Source: an uncultured Candidatus Melainabacteria bacterium (GTDB lineage Bacteria > Cyanobacteriota > Vampirovibrionia > Gastranaerophilales > Gastranaerophilaceae). From it: a DNA stretch of 22,091 bases. Positions 1 through 6,059 of this stretch are shown one piece after another (position 1 is the stretch's first letter; each line of letters opens with the position of its first letter). The stretch spans positions 1 to 22,091 of the forward strand of contig CAKUZO010000029.1 in the NCBI GenBank assembly GCA_934717895.1. Reading direction: 5' to 3'. A model generated the notes under the pieces. It saw nothing but the letters and a program-made list of their open reading frames with translations. It made no database searches and was not told the origin of the DNA. The position numbers and the translations under genes are program-made.

Positions 1-30
1 ATTTCCCCTAAAAAGGGTTAAATTTAAAAT

Positions 31-70
31 TTATTATTTTGCGTGTCAGACATTATTATTTTGCATGTCT
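31..70. repeat. two-copy 22-bp tandem repeat
   Basis: Bases 31-48 and 53-70 match at 16 of 18 positions (TTATTATTTTGCGTGTCA against TTATTATTTTGCATGTCT), giving two copies at a 22-bp period. The sequence is AT-rich and intergenic. I see no function. Confidence 0.5.
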
Positions 71-210
71 AGTTATATTCGTACAAGTTGCTTTGCAACA
101 ATGTACTCAATCTATTCGCTATCCGGACTTGTTAGATTTCGTCCGTCCGCAAATTCGCTCAGCCACCTCACGCTCGAACTCCAATTTGGAGCTTCTCATC
201 TCTCTACACA
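71..210. other. structured intergenic block, no convincing gene
   Basis: This stretch is more GC-rich than the surrounding intergenic DNA. It holds small hairpins: GTTGC-TTT-GCAAC near 87-99 and CTCCAATTTGGAG near 180-192. A minus-strand reading frame of 26 codons (199 down to 119) begins with ATG but has no good ribosome binding site, and I do not believe it is a gene. The block lies downstream of the tRNA-Ala terminator. It is probably a decayed repeat or a leftover of an older insertion. Confidence 0.25.
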
Positions 211-250
211 AAAAAAATAGAGGTAAAGAAAAATCTTACCTCTATTTTTT
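211..250 (-). terminator. rho-independent terminator of tRNA-Ala
   Basis: A near-perfect hairpin (AATAGAGGTAA pairing with TTACCTCTATT) is flanked by A and T runs on both sides, so it can work in both directions. It begins right where the tRNA-Ala gene ends, so its main job is probably to end that minus-strand transcript. Confidence 0.8.
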
Positions 251-322
251 GGAGGTTAGGAGATTCGAACTCCTGACCCCCTGCGTGCAAAGCAGGTGCT
301 CTACCAGCTGAGCTAAACCCCC
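250..322 (-). tRNA. tRNA-Ala (anticodon UGC)
   Basis: Read on the minus strand this is a complete 73-nt cloverleaf. The acceptor stem is GGGGGUU with AACCUCC (one G-U pair). The D-arm has AGCUCAGCUGGUAGAGC, the anticodon arm is CUGCU-UUGCACG-CAG with UGC at plus positions 287-289, and the T-arm has the usual GUUCGAAUC. The discriminator base is A. The 3' CCA is not encoded and must be added after transcription. The gene is a single unit with its own promoter upstream and a terminator immediately downstream. Confidence 0.97.
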
Positions 323-354
323 ACATTCGGGTCGTGGCTCTCACCACGTTTATT

Positions 355-382
355 ATCATACATGCTAAATTTTTTTTGTAAA
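355..382 (-). promoter_or_regulatory. promoter of tRNA-Ala
   Basis: On the minus strand TTTACA (382-377) and TATGAT (360-355) are 16 bases apart. They lie about 33 nt before the tRNA, and a short CGTGG-TGAGAG-CCACG hairpin sits in the leader between. Confidence 0.6.
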
Positions 383-442
383 CCCCTTTTTTAAAATTTT
401 TTTATTTTTTATGAAATTAAAATATTATACAATTTAATTTTT

Positions 443-514
443 CCCCCGCACCTGAATTTCTAAGTTCGCATAGCTCACTAAGAAATTCTTTCCTCTCCCA
501 CCATCGGGGTGAGG
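443..514. repeat. palindromic element, long-centre relative of the Mfd inserts
   Basis: The order of parts is: CCCCCGCACC; an inverted repeat (AATTTCTAAGT with ACTAAGAAATT); then CCTCTCCC, loop ACCATC, GGGGTGAGG. This is the same order (C-rich arm, variable hairpin, CCTCTCCC/GGGG-GAGG hairpin) as the two elements inside mfd at 17699-17748 and 18182-18229. The central hairpin here is longer and AT-rich. It lies between the tRNA-Ala promoter and the terminator at 551-586. Confidence 0.55.
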
Positions 515-550
515 ATTTTATCTTGTAAGTTTATATAAAAAATATTAATT

Positions 551-586
551 AAAAAACGCCTCCGGATACTTTCAGAGGCGTTTTTA
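551..586 (-). terminator. rho-independent terminator of the 19-residue-repeat gene
   Basis: A 10-bp stem (AAAACGCCTC with GAGGCGTTTT) around a 12-base loop is flanked by A and T runs. It lies 24 bases after the stop codon of the minus-strand gene at 610-1170. It could also stop plus-strand transcripts. Confidence 0.85.
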
Positions 587-609
587 TATTTTAACTTAAT
601 ATTCAGCAA

Positions 610-1170
610 CTAAAATGTGCTTACCATTTCCATATTTGATCCGCTTACTACATTTGAATAATCAAAGTTGTTTGCTTCTCTGTTTTGTTCAAAGAAAGTT
701 GCGTTATCCAAAACCAATTCTTCGCATTGTTTCAATGTCATCAATGACAAGTTTTTAGCTGTTTTTGAATCAACTACAAGTCTGTGAACTCTCAATGTTT
801 TTGGCAATGATGTAATTTTTGTGTTTCTGATATTGAATACGTTTGCACGAATATCTGTGTTCAATTTTTCCAAATCACTTTTTTCGATTGAAAAACTGTC
901 TGTCCATACGTGTTCTGGCAATCTGCCGATTTTTGCGTTAAACATGTTTACTGAATTTGCGTCAATCGGTGTTTCAATTTTTTTGATTTCTGCACCTGAC
1001 AAATCCAATGTGTTAGCAACCCAACCGATTGAAAGTTTGCCGATTTTTGCTTTTGACAAGTTCAAGCTACCTTCGATTTGTCCCAATTCCAATGTTTTCA
1101 TTTCGCAACCTGACAAATCCAAGTCGCCACCTTGATAATTTCTAATAATTTCTTCAAAATTCTTTTTCAT
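610..1170 (-). CDS. solenoid protein of seven 19-residue repeats (LRR-like)
   Basis: This 186-aa protein has no signal peptide or membrane segment, so it is probably cytoplasmic. After about 15 residues it consists of seven contiguous units of exactly 19 residues (residues 16-148). The consensus is roughly xLxLSxAxIxxLxxxIxAN, with the best copies in the first three units and two units carrying LP at position 12. An eighth, imperfect unit follows and the tail is unrelated. The spacing of leucine and isoleucine resembles bacterial leucine-rich repeats of the 20-residue type, or a pentapeptide-like beta-solenoid, so a binding scaffold is likely, but no partner is evident. I chose the ATG at 1170 because GGAGG lies 8 bases before it; the in-frame ATG at 1194 lies upstream of that site and has none of its own. 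The gene is monocistronic with its own terminator. Its function is unknown. Confidence 0.85.
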   Translation of the reverse strand: MKKNFEEIIRNYQGGDLDLSGCEMKTLELGQIEGSLNLSKAKIGKLSIGWVANTLDLSGAEIKKIETPIDANSVNMFNAKIGRLPEHVWTDSFSIEKSDLEKLNTDIRANVFNIRNTKITSLPKTLRVHRLVVDSKTAKNLSLMTLKQCEELVLDNATFFEQNREANNFDYSNVVSGSNMEMVSTF

Positions 1171-1347
1171 CTGATTTACCTCCAAATTCTTCATTTATCT
1201 AAAAAATTTTTTGAATTTTAATTGTCTTTATAATATACAATTAATAAAAAAAATTTTTATCATACGATTATATGTTTTTTATGAAAAATTTTGCAAATTT
1301 TTTTATATTTTTTACAAAATTATTAGAAAAATTTCTAATTTTTTTTA

Positions 1348-1710
1348 TTAAAATTCAATGAATTTTTCGAGGTAATTTTCAATAAAAATTAATCGTTCTT
1401 TATCGTGCTCATGGAAGTATCCTATCAACGCCTCAAAAGCCGTTGCCTGTCGGTATTCTGCCTGTATATGACGTCTACCGATTGGGATAGGTAAATTCCT
1501 TGCTCGACGTGCAATTTCTTTCTCTTCATCTGTCAAAATTTCGTCTAAATTTTGCAATAAAAAAGCTTGAAAAGATGCTTTAACTTTTTCTGTTGTAATT
1601 TTGTGTAATTTTTTAGAATTTTCTGTTATTTTTATCGTTTTTTCTCTGATAAAAACTTCCCAAATCGCGTCACCGATGTATGCATAATTTCTTAAATTCA
1701 TGTTTTCCAT
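1348..1710 (-). CDS. mrnC: Mini-ribonuclease III
   Basis: A 120-aa protein with only an RNase III catalytic domain and no double-stranded-RNA-binding domain, which is the hallmark of Mini-III. In Bacillus subtilis this enzyme trims the ends of 23S rRNA precursors. Visible signatures are YIGDAIWE near residues 11-18, carrying the catalytic aspartate, and the helix EYRQATAFEALIGYFH near residues 84-99, carrying the conserved glutamate. The length fits the family (about 120-145). There is no Shine-Dalgarno sequence: a likely -10 box ends 6 nt before the ATG, suggesting a leaderless message. An alternative start is the ATG three codons later. The gene is divergent from the secreted protein at 1799. 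It commonly neighbours cysS in Firmicutes, but not here. Confidence 0.92.
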   Translation of the reverse strand: MENMNLRNYAYIGDAIWEVFIREKTIKITENSKKLHKITTEKVKASFQAFLLQNLDEILTDEEKEIARRARNLPIPIGRRHIQAEYRQATAFEALIGYFHEHDKERLIFIENYLEKFIEF

Positions 1711-1716
1711 AAGATG

Positions 1717-1722
1717 AGTTTA
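1717..1722 (-). promoter_or_regulatory. -10 box of mrnC, leaderless start predicted
   Basis: On the minus strand TAAACT is followed by six bases and then the ATG of mrnC, which puts the expected transcription start on the A of the ATG. No clear -35 box is seen. Confidence 0.4.
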
Positions 1723-1742
1723 CTACAAATATATTTTTTATA

Positions 1743-1771
1743 TTGTTTTTTTGAAAAAATTATGAGATAAT
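1743..1771 (+). promoter_or_regulatory. promoter of the secreted protein gene
   Basis: TTGTTT (1743-1748), a 17-base spacer and GATAAT (1766-1771) with an extended TGA just before it. Transcription would start about 20 bases before the ATG at 1799, leaving room for the AGAGGGA ribosome binding site. Confidence 0.5.
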
Positions 1772-1798
1772 TTTCTTTGAAAAAGAGGGAAATTTTTT

Positions 1799-2437
1799 AT
1801 GAAAAAAAGATTTTTTATTTTAGCTTTAATAATGATTTTAACAGGTTTACAGATAAACGCAGAAGAGCAAAATGTTTCTACGATTTCTGTTATGCAAAAA
1901 AACGATTGCGGGTGCTCAAAACAGACAAAATGTCTGGATTTGATGACTTCAATGTACAATGAGCGTGCAACTTTATATAATGTTTTAAATCTTTCTAATG
2001 ATCAGCAAAAATGCAAAGATGTAATCGATAAAAAACGTTATGAGGAGCTTGGAAAACAGTTTCAGGAATACGAAAAAGAAAAATATGTTTTAGATAAAAT
2101 GTGCAATCACAATGCCAGTGAAGGAGCTGTAAAAAAGCAAGAAAAAGTTGTTAAAAATATTGAAAAAGAGATGCAAAAAATTGGCAAAAAATATGACAAA
2201 GAATTCAAAACAATTTTAAATTCTGAACAAAAATCAAAATATAATACTGTTCGAAAAATGGAGCGAAAAGAGGTTAAATATTGTATGAAAAACAAGGCGT
2301 TTTATAAACGAGATCCAAAACTTCGTCCATTTGGCGAAAAAATGTATTACGGAGAGCAAAACGAAGTTTTGTGTCCGGTTCATAAAAAATGGCACTTGTT
2401 TGGTTATAAGCATAAAGCTACCGGAGTACAAAAATAA
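1799..2437 (+). CDS. secreted helical protein, Spy/CpxP-like
   Basis: This 212-aa protein starts with a classical signal peptide (basic MKKR, a hydrophobic core, INA near residues 19-21 as the likely cleavage site), so it is exported. The mature part begins with a cysteine-rich stretch (CGC...C near residues 37-45). A long charged helical region with two motifs like the LTxxQ signature of the Spy/CpxP/ZraP periplasmic family follows: LSNDQQ near residue 65 and LNSEQKSKY near 140. The C-terminal 50 residues hold two further cysteines and resemble no domain I know. The family includes envelope-stress chaperones and metal-binding proteins. The cysteines could bind metal or form disulfides, which is inference. 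The start is supported by AGAGGGA upstream and by the signal peptide. Family assignment is tentative. Confidence 0.75.
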   Translation: MKKRFFILALIMILTGLQINAEEQNVSTISVMQKNDCGCSKQTKCLDLMTSMYNERATLYNVLNLSNDQQKCKDVIDKKRYEELGKQFQEYEKEKYVLDKMCNHNASEGAVKKQEKVVKNIEKEMQKIGKKYDKEFKTILNSEQKSKYNTVRKMERKEVKYCMKNKAFYKRDPKLRPFGEKMYYGEQNEVLCPVHKKWHLFGYKHKATGVQK

Positions 2438-2472
2438 TTTCTGTTTTCTAAAATAATAAAAATTGCTATATG

Positions 2473-2500
2473 TTGTAACAGATAATAAAAATTGTTACAA
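2473..2500. promoter_or_regulatory. 8-bp inverted repeat, possible operator
   Basis: TTGTAACA (2473-2480) and TGTTACAA (2493-2500) are perfect inverted copies with a 12-base AT-rich spacer, so the half sites are 20 bp apart, two helical turns. The arrangement fits a dimeric regulator. Only the right half recurs in the second direct repeat (TTGTTACAAT at 4377-4386). Confidence 0.4.
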
Positions 2501-2607
2501 TCCAACTTTCATTGTGAAATTAATATTTTTATTTTTCCTAACATTAATAATTTAGGGAATCCTTGTCATAGTAATTAATTTAGACAAATTAGTAGTACAA
2601 TCAACGT
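2492..2607 (+). repeat. direct repeat, copy A, with probable promoter
   Basis: This ~116-bp stretch recurs in the same orientation at 4377-4492. By eye about three quarters of positions agree and there is almost no length change. Shared blocks are TTGTTACAAT, AAATTAATATTTTTATTTTT, GGGAATCC, ATTAATTTAG and GTACAATCA. TACAAT (2596-2601) looks like a -10 box with no good -35, so an activator may be needed. The copy ends 27 bases before the 34-aa ORF at 2635. Confidence 0.7.
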
Positions 2608-2634
2608 ATATTTCAAAAATTGTCTAATATTACA

Positions 2635-2739
2635 ATGTTAAAACAAAATAGTTACGCAAGAGATTTAAACCGCCTGCAAAATGAAATATTCAAACTAAAA
2701 CGACAACACCAACGCACCATGGAATATTGGCAAAGATAG
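2635..2739 (+). CDS. possible 34-aa basic peptide
   Basis: A short open frame encodes a charged, probably helical peptide (MLKQNSYARDL... ending in EYWQR) of 34 residues. It lies 33 bases after the TACAAT box of direct repeat copy A, but no clear Shine-Dalgarno precedes the ATG. A second 25-codon frame with a GTG start follows at 2743-2820. Either could be real or chance. The position relative to the repeat parallels that of the 28-aa peptide after copy B, although the two peptides are not similar. Confidence 0.3.
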   Translation: MLKQNSYARDLNRLQNEIFKLKRQHQRTMEYWQR

Positions 2740-2857
2740 AAGGTGTTAATTAGCAAAACTAAACAAAATGAAACACTTAATATAATACTGGAAGTAATTG
2801 AACAAATTAGAAACTTATAATACCTTATATAACAGTTGCAAAAACTATTGTATTGTA

Positions 2858-4273
2858 CTAAATTCTCATTAATTCATTAGTTTGATAGTTATAATAAGGA
2901 TTGTTGTAATAACCACAAAAATTAGTATTATATGGATTTTGATAAGTTTTAACAGGTTGTGTTTGTTGACTTAATTGAGTTTCCAAAGCCCCTACTGTTT
3001 TAACTTCATTTTTCTTTGGTGTATTTTGATGAGCCAATGCATATATTGAACCTGCAACTAATGCTGTTCCTGCTACTACAACTCCTATTTTACCTTTCGT
3101 TCCAAGTTTTTCAAACCAACCAACTTTAGCTGTATTACCACCAACATTTGTATTTGGTTTAGGTGATGATTGTGGTTTTGGAGTAGACTGAACTGGGTTC
3201 TGTGTTCCTACTGGATTATGAGTATTAGTAGTTGGGTTTACAGGATTTGTTGCTTGTGATACTGGATTTCCTGAATTGAAAGGATTTGTTGTACTTCCTT
3301 TTTGAACTGGTGTCATTTTCATTTGAGAAAATGGCGTTGTTTGTTTTAATACTGATAAGGCAGGACATTTTTGTTCCAACTGTGGTAATATATGTTCCAA
3401 CTTCTGTACTGTTTGTGGCTCATATTGTGCTAATAATTGTTTAGCCTCATCAACTACTTTTGCATCAAGTGTTGTAAACCATGGAGGATTTCCTGCAAGA
3501 ATTTTTGAATTTGGGTTATTTGCAACATCTTCAAGCATATTTGCAACAATTTGTTTTGTACCATTGTTGATTCTTGCAATTATATCTTTTTCAGTCAAAT
3601 TATAATGTTGTAAATACTCTTTAGGTAATCCGTCCATTATAAACTGAGGAACTTTTCCATTTTCTATTTTACCTGTAAATAACTCACCAAAATTATCAAG
3701 TGCATACATCGTTGAGTCGCCATACCAAAATTTTTTATCAATTTCATTTAATCCTTTAATTCGGGAAAATCCATGTTTTGTACCATCAATTGTTGTACAT
3801 ATTCTTGTTGGTATTGCACCACTTGGATTGCCATTACAGTATACCTGCAAAGTTTGTTGTATATTGTAGCCACCATTTGTATTAGGAATTTTGTAACCAT
3901 GATGATATACAGCAAATCTTGCTTGTACTGAATTTGATAGTTTTAAAGGGTCTTCAAATCCAATGTTGTACTTTTGAACATTATTTGCCAACTCTTTCCC
4001 AAACTTTTGCTCTATTTCTTGTGCAAGTTCTTGCATTTCTTGCATGGAACCAGTTTTTCCATACAAAGTTATTCCTTTACCGCCCTCTAATTCTCCACCA
4101 CTTCCCACTTTATAGTAGGGAGTTCTATACTCTTTGTTAGTATTTTGTTGTAAGCCAAATTTATTGTCTAAATAGTCAGCAATTTTACGTGTTAATTGTT
4201 CATTACTATCAGGCACTACCGGTAAATGTATCTTGTAGCCTGTATTATTAAAATCATAATGTAAATTATTCAT
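2858..4273 (-). CDS. membrane-anchored protein with lanthionine-lyase/OspF-like N-terminus
   Basis: This 471-aa protein has three parts. Residues 1-130 show a series of motifs in the order I recall from the N-terminal region of class III/IV lanthipeptide synthetases (LanKC/RamC) and phosphothreonine lyases such as OspF/SpvC: GYKIHLPV (K14, H16); YYKVGSGGE (K55); GGKGITLY (66-71) followed by a helix EMQELAQEIEQKF; and RFAVYHHGYK (119-128), matching the place of VHYRYGAF. In the lyases, K and H of a KxH motif and a later K are catalytic. Residues 130-320 are unassigned. Residues 322-393 are a linker rich in Pro, Thr, Asn and Gln. A membrane segment at about 394-416 and a Tyr/Asn-rich tail complete the protein. 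The kinase and cyclase domains of LanKC are absent. The start is supported by AAGGG upstream. The gene sits between two direct repeats. The domain assignment is inference from motif memory, and the real function is unknown. Confidence 0.85.
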   Translation of the reverse strand: MNNLHYDFNNTGYKIHLPVVPDSNEQLTRKIADYLDNKFGLQQNTNKEYRTPYYKVGSGGELEGGKGITLYGKTGSMQEMQELAQEIEQKFGKELANNVQKYNIGFEDPLKLSNSVQARFAVYHHGYKIPNTNGGYNIQQTLQVYCNGNPSGAIPTRICTTIDGTKHGFSRIKGLNEIDKKFWYGDSTMYALDNFGELFTGKIENGKVPQFIMDGLPKEYLQHYNLTEKDIIARINNGTKQIVANMLEDVANNPNSKILAGNPPWFTTLDAKVVDEAKQLLAQYEPQTVQKLEHILPQLEQKCPALSVLKQTTPFSQMKMTPVQKGSTTNPFNSGNPVSQATNPVNPTTNTHNPVGTQNPVQSTPKPQSSPKPNTNVGGNTAKVGWFEKLGTKGKIGVVVAGTALVAGSIYALAHQNTPKKNEVKTVGALETQLSQQTQPVKTYQNPYNTNFCGYYNNPYYNYQTNELMRI

Positions 4274-4376
4274 AACTAACCCTTGTAAACCTAACCTATA
4301 TGTATAAAGTCTTTTTCGTCGTAAAAATTGTCATGAATGTTAAGAAATATTAATACGGGTTCAATAAAATATTACG

Positions 4377-4492
4377 TTGTTACAATTAAACTTTAAACAT
4401 AGAAATTAATATTTTTATTTTTCTTAAATTTTTCAATTATGGGAATCCCTGTTTTAGTTATTAATTTAGGCAAATTTGTGGTACAATCAGCA
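4377..4492 (+). repeat. direct repeat, copy B, with probable promoter
   Basis: The partner of copy A (2492-2607), in the same orientation and with nearly the same length from TTGTTACAAT (4377) to TACAAT (4482-4487). Between the copies lies the divergently oriented 471-aa gene. Transcription from TACAAT would start near 4494 and read into the 28-aa peptide gene. The region from 4274 to 4376 shows nothing else I can name. Confidence 0.7.
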
Positions 4493-4540
4493 TGTAGGGC
4501 AATTCCAAGATGGTGGAAACCTTTACTCATACACGACAAA

Positions 4541-4575
4541 CTTCCATTGTGCAAAGGTGTAGAGAAAGGAGGAAG
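4541..4575 (+). promoter_or_regulatory. possible hairpin hiding the ribosome binding site
   Basis: CTTCC at 4541-4545 can pair with GGAAG at 4571-4575. The latter overlaps the AAAGGAGG ribosome binding site of the 28-aa peptide (GGAGG at 4568-4572). Such pairing is common in messages of small toxic peptides. The stem is only 5 bp with a long loop, so this is weak. Confidence 0.3.
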
Positions 4576-4577
4576 CC

Positions 4578-4664
4578 ATGACGAAACAAGAAGTGCTTGC
4601 AATAGTAAAAAATGCCCTAGTGATATTAGGACATTTGTTACTTGCTATTGCTTGCATATTGTAG
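4578..4664 (+). CDS. 28-aa hydrophobic peptide, possible single-span membrane peptide
   Basis: The peptide has a short polar start (MTKQEVLAIVKN) followed by a hydrophobic helix (ALVILGHLLLAIACIL) that could just cross a membrane, and it ends right after it. The ribosome binding site is one of the strongest in the window (AAAGGAGG, 6 bases before the ATG). The gene has its own candidate promoter in repeat copy B, an ~80-base leader, and a terminator that begins at its stop codon. Size, hydrophobicity and layout recall type I toxin peptides, but I see no antisense RNA gene, and I do not recognise the sequence. It could also be a small regulator of a membrane protein. Confidence 0.6.
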   Translation: MTKQEVLAIVKNALVILGHLLLAIACIL

Positions 4665-4704
4665 GGATTGTGCAAGAGGTCGAAAGACCTCTCCCTACTC
4701 TTTT
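4661..4704 (+). terminator. two-tier rho-independent terminator of the 28-aa peptide gene
   Basis: An inner stem AGAGGTC with GACCTCT closes a GAAA tetraloop. An outer stem GTAGGG (4661-4666, including the stop codon) pairs with CCCTAC (4693-4698). A TCTTTTATT tract follows. Confidence 0.75.
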
Positions 4705-4812
4705 ATTATAACCGATTTTTTACAATTTTCAACCCTATAAGCATATTTTTTATTACAAAACTGCAACAATAATTAATTGTATTTATTTTATCTCAAAAGC
4801 CAATATAAAAAT

Positions 4813-4842
4813 AAAAAAGACCCCTTAAAAGGAGTCTTTTTT
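4813..4842 (-). terminator. rho-independent terminator of tRNA-Ile
   Basis: In the minus-strand RNA, GACUCCUU pairs with AAGGGGUC through one G-U pair, and six U residues follow. It starts 4 bases after the tRNA. Confidence 0.8.
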
Positions 4843-4846
4843 AATA

Positions 4847-4920
<74 letters not shown>

Positions 4921-4970
4921 AAATTTCTTTTGGGGGCACAAAAATTCTTTCCAGAACTTCCGCATGTTCT

Positions 4971-4999
4971 AATCTACTATAAAAATTTTTTAAAATCAA
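4971..4999 (-). promoter_or_regulatory. promoter of tRNA-Ile
   Basis: On the minus strand TTGATT (4999-4994), a 17-base spacer and TAGATT (4976-4971). The ~45-base leader before the tRNA contains an AGAAC...GTTCT hairpin, similar in position to the leader hairpin of tRNA-Ala. Confidence 0.5.
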
Positions 5000-5081
5000 C
5001 CCCTTATTTCTCTTTTTTTTCTTTTTGTAATCAAAATAGCTTAATTATTATTGTTTTACAAATTATACACCCGTTATATTA

Positions 5082-5110
5082 TTGCTCTGCAATACTTGTT
5101 ATGATATAAT
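5082..5110 (+). promoter_or_regulatory. promoter of the ZorAB-like operon
   Basis: TTGCTC (5082-5087), a 17-base spacer and a consensus TATAAT (5105-5110) with an extended TGA. This is the best promoter in the window by match to consensus. It shows that an upstream in-frame TTG at 5082 is not a start codon. Confidence 0.7.
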
Positions 5111-5132
5111 TTTGCCTAGAAACGGAGAAATT

Positions 5133-6041
5133 ATGAAATTATTAATGCATATAATTACAGATATTCCTATTTTAATAGTAATTTTTACTTTTTTATTTTC
5201 AATCCTTTACTGCATGAAAAACTATCTTTTTGTTGGTAAAAATTTGAGAATGTTGTTGGGTTTTATCTCAAGGTTTAAGAAAACTGATCTTAATTTTAGG
5301 TTTAAAGAAATCGATGAGGGTTTGTCTGCAAATCCTTATGTGGCAAGTGCTTGGCTTGAATTTAAAAACACTCTTGTATTCTCCGAATCTGTTGCTTTGA
5401 AAGGCAGAAACAATGATTTGACGTATAAAGAAGTGTCTTCAACAGTTCAAAATATTCAGACAACAGTTGACCCGTTATATTTCTTTAATGAAGAAACTCT
5501 TATTACGTCTAAATTTAATAACAAATTTCTTCAAACTGTTCCGACGATTTTGACGGGGTTTGGTCCTTTGTTCACGTTCTTGAACATCGCAATTGCGTTT
5601 GGTAAAATCGATTTTTCTACACAAGAAAAAACTATTGCCTCTGTTGCAGGATTGATGTCTTCTATGCAGACAGCGGCTTTGGTTTCCGTAATTGCGGTTG
5701 GGTCGTCTTTAATATTTTTGATGTTTGAAAGAATTGCGTTTCAACTTATTTGTAAACGTCCTTTGTCTGCTTGCGAAGATGTTTTTGGGAAATTATTCGA
5801 TAATATTTCTTCTGAGAAATTTTTGTTGGAACTTTTGAAAGAAACCAAAATTCAAAACAATTCTATTTCAAATTTGATTACTGCAATGCCTCAACAATTT
5901 AAAGTCGCATTAAATTCCGGGATTGCAAGCAATCTTGTTCCGTATCTTGAAAACCTTATTTTTGGTTTGAACGAAGTGAATAAGAGCATGAAACAAGTTG
6001 CGAAAAGTAGTAAGGTGGACGATGTTGATGATTTGTTCTAG
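5133..6041 (+). CDS. MotA/TolQ/ExbB-type proton-channel protein, ZorA-like, short form
   Basis: This 302-aa inner-membrane protein has three predicted membrane segments: about residues 6-27, 132-156 and 169-200. The second begins TVPTILTGFGPLFTFL, which matches the P-x-x-LT-G-x-G-x-x-x-TFL signature of ZorA and related MotA/ExbB stators. The third follows after a short loop with SSMQTAA. These proteins form a pentameric proton channel around a dimer of the B subunit. ZorA of the Zorya anti-phage system is usually much longer because of a cytoplasmic helical tail; here only about 100 residues follow the last membrane segment. The start at 5133 has GGAGA 5 bases upstream and a promoter just before it. 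It is followed after 18 bases by its likely partner. Stator type is well supported; a defence role is inference. Confidence 0.85.
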   Translation: MKLLMHIITDIPILIVIFTFLFSILYCMKNYLFVGKNLRMLLGFISRFKKTDLNFRFKEIDEGLSANPYVASAWLEFKNTLVFSESVALKGRNNDLTYKEVSSTVQNIQTTVDPLYFFNEETLITSKFNNKFLQTVPTILTGFGPLFTFLNIAIAFGKIDFSTQEKTIASVAGLMSSMQTAALVSVIAVGSSLIFLMFERIAFQLICKRPLSACEDVFGKLFDNISSEKFLLELLKETKIQNNSISNLITAMPQQFKVALNSGIASNLVPYLENLIFGLNEVNKSMKQVAKSSKVDDVDDLF

Positions 6042-6059
6042 GTTGAGAAAGGGCGGTTT

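Noticed and set aside
119..199. 26-codon minus-strand frame beginning with ATG
   Set aside because: Too short, only a weak GAGAG upstream, and it lies beyond the tRNA terminator with no promoter. Left as part of the structured block.
39..311. 90-codon plus-strand reading frame at the window start
   Set aside because: It runs through the tRNA-Ala terminator and most of the tRNA on the opposite strand, has no ribosome binding site, and its composition is not protein-like.
1320..1347. Terminator after mrnC (ATTAGAAA with TTTCTAAT)
   Set aside because: The stem is all A/T except one pair, and on the minus strand it is followed by only a short broken T run; too weak to call.
2743..2820. 25-codon frame with GTG start after the 34-aa ORF
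   Set aside because: GAAG is too close to the GTG to act as a good ribosome binding site and the length is compatible with chance.
4439..4711. 90-codon plus-strand frame and an opposing 69-codon frame (4393-4602)
   Set aside because: They cover repeat B, the leader and the terminator. The 28-aa peptide in another frame has the real translation signals.
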